A stretch of DNA of 8,062 nt, from assembly GCA_947625005.1 (NCBI GenBank), contig CANQNA010000059.1, positions 1-8,062 of the forward strand, in the 5' to 3' direction. This DNA is from an uncultured Bacilli bacterium. Lineage in GTDB: Bacteria > Bacillota_I > Bacilli_A > RF39 > UBA660. The notes beneath the pieces are model-generated. The model did not search any database, was not told the DNA's origin, and saw nothing but the letters and a program-made list of their open reading frames with translations. Position numbers and translations under genes: made by a program. This document shows positions 1 through 7,352 of the stretch, piece by piece (the first letter of the stretch is position 1; each line of letters begins with the position of its first letter).

Positions 1-270
1 CATACCATATAAGCTGTATAATAATGAATAATAATCATATATGTTAAACATAAATAATACATTACATTTTTATCATCACTAACAATTTTATCTATACCGA
101 TCATTATTAATGGTAACATATAAACAGCATCTAAAAATTGATAATTCCAATAATAAAAAGTTACATAACCAGATAAAGCATAAATAGTAGAAAATATAAT
201 AGACTTTTTGTTATATTCTTTTTTATAATTTAAAAGAATATTCATTGTTAAACCAATTAATCCAATTTTA
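1..270. repeat. Direct repeat copy 1 within the truncated yfhO gene
   Basis: This stretch aligns without gaps to 4069-4338. I count 21 mismatches in 270 bases (about 92% identity) by hand. The homology goes on to position 572 at a much lower level and stops at the start codons; sequences upstream of the two ATGs are unrelated. Confidence 0.85.
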
Positions 271-572
271 AATAAAATTAATAAAGCAAAAAATAAATCA
301 AAGTTTTCTTTTTTAAATAAAAAGTAAAATAAATTTAAAGGATTATTTAAATATGATGTAAATAGAGGATACAAGCATTCACCTAATCCTAAATTAAAAT
401 TAAATATTTTAAAATGTCTTAGTCCTTCAAAAAAAGCTGGGTATTGACTTAGGGCATCAGAAATTCTTAAAGAAACCCTACCAAAAGGATAAATATTTGA
501 AAAATACATTGCTAAGCAAAAAATACTTATTGGTAAAATAAATGCAATTAAATAATTATATTTTCTCTTCAT
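1..572 (-). CDS. yfhO: YfhO-family GT-C membrane glycosyltransferase, N-terminal part (3' end beyond the window)
   Basis: The frame is open from an ATG at 572-570 to the left edge, giving the first 190 residues and no stop. It is a clear paralogue of the complete YfhO protein at 2127-4637, about 62% identical over residues 1-101 and about 90% afterwards by hand alignment. A membrane segment at residues 8-26 is followed by the family's conserved loop YPFG (28-31) and D39-x3-Q43-Y44. The Asp in this first outer loop is the usual catalytic position in GT-C enzymes. YfhO of Bacillus transfers a sugar from undecaprenyl phosphate to lipoteichoic acid outside the membrane; the acceptor here is unknown. 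The start is supported by alignment with the paralogue and by AAAGGT at 589-584. The gene overlaps the 3' end of the upstream 496-residue gene by 17 bases, so the two are probably cotranscribed and translationally coupled. The full family length is about 830-860 residues, so most of the protein lies outside the window. Confidence 0.9.
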   Translation of the reverse strand, partial: MKRKYNYLIAFILPISIFCLAMYFSNIYPFGRVSLRISDALSQYPAFFEGLRHFKIFNFNLGLGECLYPLFTSYLNNPLNLFYFLFKKENFDLFFALLILFKIGLIGLTMNILLNYKKEYNKKSIIFSTIYALSGYVTFYYWNYQFLDAVYMLPLIMIGIDKIVSDDKNVMYYLCLTYMIIIHYYTAYMV

Positions 573-2046
573 TATTTTCACTTACCTTTACTTCATATAT
601 TATAAAATTATCATCTTCATAAACATTTTTAAAACTTTGATCACCAGATTTAATAATTAATTTATTTAAAGAAGTTTCTTTATTAGTAATATAATGAGTT
701 ATTTGATACTTATTAAATATATCTTTATAATAATAACTTAAATTAGAAGTTAACATATAATCAATAAATATATCACTTTTTAAATTATTAAACTCAGGAT
801 TATATAAATCACATCTAGTATCAATAAAAACTGGTATATCTTTAAAAAGCAAATAACTTCCCTCTTCATAATCATTAAAAATATGAGCCTTTTCTAAATC
901 AACATTATTTTTTAAGTATTCTGCTGCTTCAACTGGATAAATAGTTTTATCAACATATTCTTCATTAAAATTAAATTTTGCATAATCAATACTTGTTATT
1001 AAAGCAACAATAATTAATAATGAAATTATTATATATTGATATTTATTTTTTATCGAAATATTTTGTAATAAACGATTATAAATTATACAACAAATAACTA
1101 CAAAAAGTGTTATTTGACGTCTGTAAGAAATCATTAATAAAGAAAGTCCTCCAAGCATTAATAAATCTGTTAATCTTATTTTTGTATTTCGATTAAATAA
1201 CAAAAATACAAGACATATAATTAGAAAAAATGCATCATGATGTTGGGTTAAGACAATTGGAAAATGTTCAGTAATAAATAAAGCTTGATTACCCATTAAA
1301 GTTTTTATAAGATAAGTGTAAGGAGTTAAATCTATAGGAGTTATTAAACCTCCAAAAAAACTAATTAACATAATTATAATTAAATATTTACTATTAGGGT
1401 TTTCATTTATAATAATTCTAGAATTATTATGATATTTTCTTTTTTTTAAAAAAAGTGAAACATAATATTCAGCTAAATAAGGCAAATATAAAACAAAATA
1501 TACTGGAAATACAGCAGCATGAACATTTGCAATTATAATTGGGATTATTATTAAACAAACCACATAACCCTTTTTCTTAGTTTTTAAAAATTGTTCAATA
1601 AAATAGATTGTTAAAGCAAAGAGAATAAAAGTAACCAAATGAGCTCTAGTAACAAGATAATTTCTAATAAAATACATTGTAAAAAAACTAACAACAAAAG
1701 ACAATAATTTAATTTTACATAATTTAAGATTAATAACCAAAATAGTCATTGCTAAAATAATTGATAATATACAAGTTAAAACATAAGTTCCATCAAAACC
1801 AAAAGCATTATATATAAAGTAAATACCAACATCAAATGCCCAATGAGGATAAGTATATTCTAAATTTTCATGCCAAGAAAAATGGTCTTTCATATCTATT
1901 CCATTTTTAACAATTTGTTCACCTGTTTTAATATTATAAAAAGTATCATTTGCTACAGTTTTAGATGTTAAAGACACACTAAAAAAAGCAAGCAATATAA
2001 TTCCAAATAGCATAAACATCTTTGATTTTGAAATATTTCCTAACAT
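556..2046 (-). CDS. Polytopic GT-C-like membrane protein, putative lipid-sugar-dependent glycosyltransferase
   Basis: The protein has 496 residues. About ten or eleven hydrophobic segments fill residues 10-352 (first at 10-28), followed by a soluble tail of about 140 residues. The first outer loop carries D34 in NDTFYNIKTG, D54 in DHFSW and the pair H68-W69. This layout, with an acidic residue just after the first membrane segment and then a D-x-FS motif and an aromatic/His cluster, is typical of GT-C superfamily proteins such as PMT/ArnT relatives. Those use polyprenyl-phosphate sugars on the outer face of the membrane. The tail contains NDYEEGSYLLF followed by VFIDTRCDLY, a pattern I associate with uncharacterised GT-C proteins, though I cannot name the family. 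The ATG at 2046-2044 has a good ribosome site, AAAGGAG at 2061-2055, and its own promoter lies upstream. The 3' end overlaps the next yfhO-like gene by 17 bases. Membership of GT-C is fairly secure; donor sugar and acceptor are unknown. Confidence 0.8.
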   Translation of the reverse strand: MLGNISKSKMFMLFGIILLAFFSVSLTSKTVANDTFYNIKTGEQIVKNGIDMKDHFSWHENLEYTYPHWAFDVGIYFIYNAFGFDGTYVLTCILSIILAMTILVINLKLCKIKLLSFVVSFFTMYFIRNYLVTRAHLVTFILFALTIYFIEQFLKTKKKGYVVCLIIIPIIIANVHAAVFPVYFVLYLPYLAEYYVSLFLKKRKYHNNSRIIINENPNSKYLIIIMLISFFGGLITPIDLTPYTYLIKTLMGNQALFITEHFPIVLTQHHDAFFLIICLVFLLFNRNTKIRLTDLLMLGGLSLLMISYRRQITLFVVICCIIYNRLLQNISIKNKYQYIIISLLIIVALITSIDYAKFNFNEEYVDKTIYPVEAAEYLKNNVDLEKAHIFNDYEEGSYLLFKDIPVFIDTRCDLYNPEFNNLKSDIFIDYMLTSNLSYYYKDIFNKYQITHYITNKETSLNKLIIKSGDQSFKNVYEDDNFIIYEVKVSENNEEKI

Positions 2047-2054
2047 TAATAAAA

Positions 2055-2061
2055 CTCCTTT
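2055..2061 (-). promoter_or_regulatory. Ribosome binding site of the 496-residue GT-C gene
   Basis: On the minus strand this reads AAAGGAG, a near-perfect Shine-Dalgarno sequence, eight bases before the ATG at 2046. It fixes that start codon. Confidence 0.8.
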
Positions 2062-2073
2062 TAAGTTATCTAA

Positions 2074-2102
2074 AGTATAACATCATTAATTATAAATTAC
2101 AA
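2074..2102 (-). promoter_or_regulatory. Predicted sigma-A-type promoter for the 496-residue GT-C gene and downstream yfhO
   Basis: On the minus strand a -35 box TTGTAA (2102-2097) and a -10 box TATACT (2079-2074) are separated by exactly 17 bases. Transcription would start near 2067, leaving a leader of about 20 bases that contains the ribosome site AAAGGAG. It sits in the only sizeable gap (2047-2126) between the two glycosylation gene pairs, so it probably makes the left pair an independently transcribed unit. AT-rich DNA yields chance -10 boxes, but the spacing and the adjacent ribosome site make this one credible. Confidence 0.6.
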
Positions 2103-2126
2103 TTTTAACGAATAATCATAACAATT

Positions 2127-4637
2127 TCATTTTTTTAATATCCAAAAACAACAAAATGTAAATAAAGAAATAAATATTCCAATATTAAGTCCTTTAATTT
2201 TATATTTCATTTTAATAGTATGATTCCCTTCATTTACATTTAAACAAATAATTCCATCCAAACATTTATCATATGAAACTTCTTTATCATCAATAAATAA
2301 TTTTATACTTTCGTCATAAGGAATAGTTAACACTAATAAGTTTTTATCACTATTAACATTTAATTTTCCATTAAATCCATCACTTGTAAAATCAATATCA
2401 GTAATAATATTTTTATTTAATTCTTGAATTAAATTACTATATGTTTTTTCGTTTACAAATTCTAAACTTTCATCATATTTTAATATATAATTTATATCTT
2501 TTAAATCAAATATAACCTTTAAAATATCACCTTTTGCTAATTTATAAATACTTTTAACTTCTTTTTCATTTAGATAAACTTTATAAAAACTACTAGCCTT
2601 TAATTCCTTTGTAATATTATTTTTATCATCTAATGTAAAATATGTATAATAACTTTGAAAATCAATTTTGCCAATAATATCTTCATTAATATTGTACAAT
2701 AAAGTTAATTTACCATCTTTACTATTGTCAATTTTTTCATATTCATTTTCATTTTCTTTAACATTATCCATTATTTTTTTAGGGTATAAATTGTTTAATT
2801 TAAGATTATATTGATTATTTGTTAATTTATTTAAAATATTAACAATATCATCTTGATGATCTAAAGTACTTTTATCATTATTATAAATAACAAAACCTAA
2901 GCTATTAATAATATATTGATTTATCTGTGATTCAACTTCATATTTATTATCAGAATATTCAAAAAATACATATTTTAAACCTAATAAAGCATCCATTAAA
3001 AAATTATTTTTATAACTTGTAAAATGTCCATAGTGATCATCATATGTATAACTTTCTAAAAAATTATTTAAGTTATTATTAAATACTGATGAATATCTAC
3101 TTACTCCATAAAAATTATATATCAATGATGAATTACAAATTATGTCAAAGTTCATTCGATAAAAATTATTACTATTATTATTATTTTTAATTTTGCTTAA
3201 TAATTCATCCGATTTAATTGTCTTTTGCTTTAATTCATTTATATAACTAAAATTATATTTTATACTTTGATAATTTACATTAATATTTAAAATAGCATTT
3301 ATAGATAACTCTAAAATTATAATAAAATAAGTTAAAAATTTTAATTTAGAATTATTATACATATAAATATAGTAAATAAATATTATAATATTTATTATAA
3401 GTAATATTAAATATATTTTTTCAAAACTAAATATTGAACGATTTGATAACTTATAATAATTATAGTTTTTACATAAAAATAATAATACTAATATAATGCT
3501 TAATACTAGTGACAATAATAATTTGTTTATTTTTAACTTATCATTTTTTAAATAAAAATTATAAGCAACTAAAACTAAAAAGGCATCAAAACAAAAAATA
3601 AATCTTCCAGGTAATCCTATTGGTGTTTGAAATAAATGCCAACCAAAATAAAGAAAATTAAATATTATTGACAAAAAATAAACTATTAAAACTACAAATA
3701 CTGATTTTTTATATTTTTTAGTAATTTTTTTACTAAAAAAACTTAATATTACTAATGCTAATACAAAGATTGAAATATATGTTAATACCGAGTAAAAAGG
3801 ATTATAAGTTTCTAAAGCATAATAACTACCCATATTAAAATTATATAAGGAAGTAATTCCATCAATATTTATCCCCCATAAATTAGTTTTAAACATATAA
3901 AGATCTCTGCCTTGAAATAAGCTAAAAATTGTTGGTATTAATATATATGCAGATGTTAACCCACAAAATAAACTTGTTACAAAAAACTTAATTGTTCGTT
4001 TCTTTTTTTCTTCTTTTTTTAAATTGCTATTATATAGTAAAAAGAAAAAATAAATAACCGAAAATAAACATATCATATAAGCTGTATAGTAATGAATAAT
4101 AATCATATATGTTAAACTTAAATAATACATTACATTTTTATCTTCATTAATAATTTTATCTATACCTATCATAATCAATGGTAAAATATAAACAGCATCT
4201 AAGAATTGATAATTCCAATAATAAATAGTTACAAAATCAGATAAAGCATATATCGTTGAAAATATAATAGACTTTTTATTATATTCTTTTTTATAATTTA
4301 AAAGAATATTCATAGTTAAACCTATTAATCCAATTTTTATAAAAATTAATATAACATAAAATAAATCAAAATTTTCTTTATTAAAAAAGAAATAAAGTAA
4401 ATTTAAAGGATTATTTAAATATGTTACAAAAGTTGGAAAATAATTTTCTCCTAAACCAATATTAAAAGTAAATAAACTTAAATGTTTTAAACTTTCAAAA
4501 AAGGCTGGGTATTGAACAATAGCATCAGAAATTCTTAAAGAAATGTTACCAAACGGATAAACATTCATGCTAAATAACGCAAAAGAAAAAATTAAAATTG
4601 GTAAAATAAATGCTAAAATATATCCTTTCTTTTTCAT
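2127..4637 (-). CDS. yfhO: YfhO-family polytopic membrane glycosyltransferase (GT-C type)
   Basis: The protein has 836 residues, close to the roughly 860 of Bacillus YfhO. A membrane segment at about 6-25 leads to an outer loop with YPFG (27-30) and D38-x3-Q42-Y43, the conserved YfhO pattern holding the likely catalytic Asp. Many further hydrophobic segments run to about residue 450. A long, Asn- and Lys-rich extracytoplasmic region follows (about 450-810), and a single C-terminal membrane segment (about 813-833) ends in Lys-Lys. In Bacillus, YfhO moves a sugar from undecaprenyl phosphate onto lipoteichoic acid on the outer surface; acceptor and sugar here are inferred only by family. The ATG overlaps the TGA of the upstream GT2 gene as ATGA and has only a weak ribosome site, so translation is probably coupled. 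A polyasparagine stretch lies near residue 485. The stop is TGA. Its N-terminal third is paralogous to the truncated gene at the left edge. Confidence 0.88.
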   Translation of the reverse strand: MKKKGYILAFILPILIFSFALFSMNVYPFGNISLRISDAIVQYPAFFESLKHLSLFTFNIGLGENYFPTFVTYLNNPLNLLYFFFNKENFDLFYVILIFIKIGLIGLTMNILLNYKKEYNKKSIIFSTIYALSDFVTIYYWNYQFLDAVYILPLIMIGIDKIINEDKNVMYYLSLTYMIIIHYYTAYMICLFSVIYFFFLLYNSNLKKEEKKKRTIKFFVTSLFCGLTSAYILIPTIFSLFQGRDLYMFKTNLWGINIDGITSLYNFNMGSYYALETYNPFYSVLTYISIFVLALVILSFFSKKITKKYKKSVFVVLIVYFLSIIFNFLYFGWHLFQTPIGLPGRFIFCFDAFLVLVAYNFYLKNDKLKINKLLLSLVLSIILVLLFLCKNYNYYKLSNRSIFSFEKIYLILLIINIIIFIYYIYMYNNSKLKFLTYFIIILELSINAILNINVNYQSIKYNFSYINELKQKTIKSDELLSKIKNNNNSNNFYRMNFDIICNSSLIYNFYGVSRYSSVFNNNLNNFLESYTYDDHYGHFTSYKNNFLMDALLGLKYVFFEYSDNKYEVESQINQYIINSLGFVIYNNDKSTLDHQDDIVNILNKLTNNQYNLKLNNLYPKKIMDNVKENENEYEKIDNSKDGKLTLLYNINEDIIGKIDFQSYYTYFTLDDKNNITKELKASSFYKVYLNEKEVKSIYKLAKGDILKVIFDLKDINYILKYDESLEFVNEKTYSNLIQELNKNIITDIDFTSDGFNGKLNVNSDKNLLVLTIPYDESIKLFIDDKEVSYDKCLDGIICLNVNEGNHTIKMKYKIKGLNIGIFISLFTFCCFWILKK
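4069..4338. repeat. Direct repeat copy 2 within the complete yfhO gene
   Basis: This is the partner of 1-270. It encodes the region around KIGLIGLTMNILLNYKKEYN and on to HYYTAYM, where the two proteins are about 90% identical. The flanking coding region towards the start (4339-4608) has 65 mismatches in 270 aligned bases, about 76% identity. Confidence 0.85.
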
Positions 4638-5581
4638 TTATCATCATCACTTTCTTTTATAATATATAATGGTCGATTTTTAGTTTCTAAATATATTTTA
4701 GAAATATATGCCGAACAAATTCCTAAGCAAAATAATTGAATACCTGCAACAAAGAAAATAATGCATACTAATGATGGCCATCCACTTACCGGATCTCCAA
4801 ATACGATTGTCTTAAAAATAATAATAAGAATCATTAAAAACGAAATAAAACAAAATAGTATTCCTAAAAATGTAGAAATCATTAAAGGAACCGTTGAAAA
4901 TCCAATAATGGCATCAAAAGCATATAATAAAAGTTTTCCAAAACTCCATTTACTATCTCCTGCCACTCTTTTAACATTATCATAACTAATCCATTTTGTA
5001 TTAAAACCTAAATAACTGAATAAGCCTTTAGAATAACGATTATATTCAGGCATAGACAATATTGCCTTTACTACTTGTCTAGTCATTAATCTAAAATCTC
5101 TTTCCCCAGAAACCATTCTAACCTTACTAATTTTAGCAATTAATTTATAAAATATTTCCGCAAAAAAGCTTCTAATAACTGGTTCACCTTTTCTATTTTT
5201 TCTTCTAGCAATAACAACATCATAATTATTATTTTCTATTTCATTATACATTTTCATTAATAGCTTTGGAGGATCCTGTAAATCAGCATCCATCAAAGCC
5301 ACTAAATCTCCGCTAGCTTTTTTTAAACCAGCAAAGATAGCAGCTTCTTTACCAAAATTTTTAGAAAAAGATATATAATGAACTAAATCATTATCCTCTT
5401 TTATTTGTTTAATTTTTTTTAAAGTATTATCTTTACTTCCATCATCAACAAATATTAATTCAAAAACTATATTTTCTTTTAAAAATATTTCTTGAATTTT
5501 TTTTACTTCTTCATAAAATAATGGTAAACATTCTTCTTCATTAAAACATGGTACTATAATTGATAAAACTTTCTTTTTCAT
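4634..5581 (-). CDS. GT2 polyprenyl-phosphate glycosyltransferase (GtrB/CsbB/DPM1-like)
   Basis: The 315-residue protein has the normal length for the GtrB/CsbB group. Residues 6-220 form a GT-A domain: the opening IIVPCFNEEE (8-17), the nucleotide-sugar motif VDDGSKDNT (45-53) and the metal-binding DADLQDPP (98-105). The later RVAGDSKWSFGK region matches the membrane-proximal R-x-x-G-x-SKW motif of this family. Two C-terminal membrane segments follow (about 229-256 and 265-293). Such enzymes sit on the inner face of the membrane and transfer a sugar from a UDP-sugar to undecaprenyl phosphate. The 4-base ATGA overlap with the following yfhO reproduces the csbB-yfhO pairing, so the product is probably used by YfhO after flipping. 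No GtrA/GtcA-type flippase gene is present in the window. The ATG at 5581-5579 is preceded by AGGAAG at 5592-5587. The donor sugar cannot be read from sequence. The stop is TGA. Confidence 0.93.
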   Translation of the reverse strand: MKKKVLSIIVPCFNEEECLPLFYEEVKKIQEIFLKENIVFELIFVDDGSKDNTLKKIKQIKEDNDLVHYISFSKNFGKEAAIFAGLKKASGDLVALMDADLQDPPKLLMKMYNEIENNNYDVVIARRKNRKGEPVIRSFFAEIFYKLIAKISKVRMVSGERDFRLMTRQVVKAILSMPEYNRYSKGLFSYLGFNTKWISYDNVKRVAGDSKWSFGKLLLYAFDAIIGFSTVPLMISTFLGILFCFISFLMILIIIFKTIVFGDPVSGWPSLVCIIFFVAGIQLFCLGICSAYISKIYLETKNRPLYIIKESDDDK

Positions 5582-5602
5582 AATTACTTCCTATCTAATA
5601 AT

Positions 5603-5608
5603 ATTTTA
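5603..5608 (-). promoter_or_regulatory. Possible -10 box for the GT2-yfhO unit
   Basis: The gap between the tadC terminator and the GT2 start must hold a promoter if the terminator is efficient. On the minus strand TAAAAT (5608-5603) is the best-placed -10 candidate, with a predicted start near 5596 just before the ribosome site AGGAAG. The -35 region 17 bases upstream (TTTAAT) is poor. This is a weak call in very AT-rich DNA. Confidence 0.3.
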
Positions 5609-5632
5609 ACAAATATTTAATTGAAATTAAAT

Positions 5633-5655
5633 AAAAAAGATAACCTAAGTTATCT
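5633..5655 (-). terminator. Rho-independent terminator of the tad operon
   Basis: On the minus strand AGATAAC (5655-5649), a TTAG loop (5648-5645) and GTTATCT (5644-5638) form a perfect 7-base-pair stem. The last T of the stem and 5637-5633 make a run of six T. The stem begins at the second base of the tadC TAG stop codon, so termination directly follows translation. The stem is AU-rich, so its efficiency is uncertain, but its position between two functionally different gene sets is convincing. Confidence 0.8.
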
Positions 5656-6442
5656 ACATATTCATCATCATTAATAATGCAAAAATTAATAATACCATTA
5701 CTCCTAAACCAGTTGCAATTAACATTTGCATTGTTTTCTTTTCCATTTTTTCCAAACGTTCTTTATATTTTAATTCTCTTGCTTTTTGTTGTAAATTAGA
5801 AATTGTTTTAGAAAATGCTAATAATTGTTCTTGTTTATGTTCTTGTCTACCTAAAGATAAACGATATAATAAACGCATCATTCTCATTGAATCTCTTACT
5901 GGATAAGTTTTGGCAAAAGTCATATATGGATTTATTGAACTATCACCAGCATTAACTTCATCAATTAATTGTTGTAATCCTTCTTTAAAAATACTAGGAG
6001 CATCGTTAATTGATTTACCTAAAGCAACTGGAACTGTATAATGTTGAATTAATATTTCTAAACTTTTTAAATAATGTGGTAACATAGCATCAATATCATG
6101 TAAATGTCTTTTATAATAATTTTTAATATTCATATAATCTAATTTAAAAGTTAAAAATCCTGCTAATACTGAAAATAAAATAGTTATATAGGTTAAATTA
6201 GATATAAAGAAACATAGCATTATAACAATAATAACTAAACCATTTTTAATTCTTTTATTAAATAGAAAATCGGCATTTGCTGAATCTCCATATTTAGCTT
6301 TTACATAAAAGTCCCAATCATTTTCTTTTAATTTTTGAAAATATACTTCATTATCAGTAACAAATCTACTTACACTTATTCTACCAGTATAATTAAGAAC
6401 AAATAATATTAATAATGCTAGGCCAATAATTTCAAAATACAT
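5654..6442 (-). CDS. tadC: TadC-like type II/IV secretion platform protein (T2SSF domain)
   Basis: The protein has 262 residues. Hydrophobic segments lie at about 3-17, 67-82, 84-99 and 238-259, with a cytoplasmic helical region between 105 and 235. That region includes HDIDAMLPHYLKSLEIL (115-131) and a charged coiled-coil-like stretch rich in Lys, Glu and Gln (199-237). This membrane-pair, cytoplasmic-domain, terminal-membrane layout is that of the GspF/TadB/TadC platform family. These proteins sit in the inner membrane and link the TadA ATPase to pilus assembly. The start ATG shares one base with the preceding stop (TAATG) and follows a G-rich GGGGGTGG sequence that may serve as ribosome site. 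Assignment as TadC rather than TadB rests on gene order after tadA and the other platform gene. A terminator begins within the stop codon, so this is the last gene of the operon. No pilin gene follows. Confidence 0.75.
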   Translation of the reverse strand: MYFEIIGLALLILFVLNYTGRISVSRFVTDNEVYFQKLKENDWDFYVKAKYGDSANADFLFNKRIKNGLVIIVIMLCFFISNLTYITILFSVLAGFLTFKLDYMNIKNYYKRHLHDIDAMLPHYLKSLEILIQHYTVPVALGKSINDAPSIFKEGLQQLIDEVNAGDSSINPYMTFAKTYPVRDSMRMMRLLYRLSLGRQEHKQEQLLAFSKTISNLQQKARELKYKERLEKMEKKTMQMLIATGLGVMVLLIFALLMMMNM

Positions 6443-7338
6443 TATTCCACCCCCACATCTTCATAATAGAATCTTTCTCCTTTATATAGAAAGAAACAAT
6501 TAACCCAAATTATACAATGCAAAATTAACTGTACATACCACATATCTAATAATTTTATATATGAATCCGTACCTAATAGAAACTGCATAGCCATAACTAA
6601 CAAAAATAATGCTAAACCAAAAGTAATAAATCTTTTATGAAAATCTGCACGATCTATTTGATCTCGATATACACCTTCAACTAATGCATCTATATCCATT
6701 GACATATTTTCTAAAGCTTCACCTGAATCCTTAGCACCTTCTTTAGTTATTTGTAAAAATAATTGATGCATATTCTTAACCATATAATATGGATATTTTT
6801 GATTAAAAAATTCAATTGATTCATCAATAGTACCATTTTGATATGACATTTCAATCATTGTTTTTAAATCAGATAACACCGGTTCTTCAATAATACCAGA
6901 ATCACGAACACCTTCTAAAGATTTTACAAAACTTTGCGTTGTATTAAATTCCATTATAACATTAGTTGTATATGTTTGAATTTGTTCAAAAATATATTCT
7001 GAATAAGCTTTTTGACAACGCAAATAAGCTAAAAACGGAATAAACAATACTGCAATACCAGCATATATAATCGCGACAATTAAATTATAAAAATATAAAT
7101 ATGAAATCCCACCAGCAACACCTGCAAATAAAATAACTTGAGTTAAATATTGTCTAGGAGTATATTCTTGTCCTAATTCTTTTACTTTTTCTCTTACTTG
7201 TTTAAAACTATATGTAGCATATTTATCATAAACATTTGAAACATTTTTTGCAAAAAAATTATAAACATTTTCACCATTATTTAAATAATATGAAACGCCA
7301 AATAATCCAATTGCAAGTAATAATACAAGTTCAATCAT
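6442..7338 (-). CDS. tadB: TadB-like type II/IV secretion platform protein (T2SSF domain)
   Basis: The protein has 298 residues, the usual size for TadB. Hydrophobic segments lie at about 2-17, 66-83, 86-104, 237-256 and 268-285. The cytoplasmic T2SSF-like domain (about 115-230) carries KEGAKDSGEALENMSMDID (199-217), resembling the conserved GEAL-containing helix of the family. It would form the inner-membrane platform with TadC and be driven by the TadA ATPase in assembly of a Tad/Flp pilus or a related secretion fibre. The ATG at 7338-7336 follows AAGGGAG (7348-7342) with a short spacer of three bases. It starts 14 bases after the tadA stop and ends in a one-base overlap with tadC, so the three genes form one transcript. 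A distant GspF/PilC-type role is possible, but two short separate platform genes after a VirB11-like ATPase favour Tad. Confidence 0.78.
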   Translation of the reverse strand: MIELVLLLAIGLFGVSYYLNNGENVYNFFAKNVSNVYDKYATYSFKQVREKVKELGQEYTPRQYLTQVILFAGVAGGISYLYFYNLIVAIIYAGIAVLFIPFLAYLRCQKAYSEYIFEQIQTYTTNVIMEFNTTQSFVKSLEGVRDSGIIEEPVLSDLKTMIEMSYQNGTIDESIEFFNQKYPYYMVKNMHQLFLQITKEGAKDSGEALENMSMDIDALVEGVYRDQIDRADFHKRFITFGLALFLLVMAMQFLLGTDSYIKLLDMWYVQLILHCIIWVNCFFLYKGERFYYEDVGVE

Positions 7339-7352
7339 ATTCTCCCTTCTTT

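Noticed and set aside
2047..2126. Terminator after the complete yfhO gene
   Set aside because: No stem of useful length followed by a T run is visible in this gap; the repeated AT-rich words are direct rather than inverted.
2127..2129. TGA read as tryptophan (Mollicute code)
   Set aside because: TGA also ends the GT2 gene in a neat ATGA overlap with the next start, and reading through there hits a stop within a few codons. Tryptophan is encoded by TGG throughout.
3170..3190. ATT trinucleotide run as a regulatory microsatellite
   Set aside because: It encodes a short polyasparagine stretch in the outer region of YfhO and is only a few units long, which is common in DNA this AT-rich.
4761..4985. 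Open frame of 74 codons on the plus strand
   Set aside because: It lies wholly inside the GT2 gene on the opposite strand, over conserved membrane-segment coding sequence, and its product resembles no known protein.
5654..7338. A GspF/PilC-type type II secretion or competence locus instead of Tad
   Set aside because: GspF/ComGB proteins are a single longer platform protein. Two short platform genes following a VirB11-like ATPase fit the tadABC order better, although the shared fold leaves some doubt.
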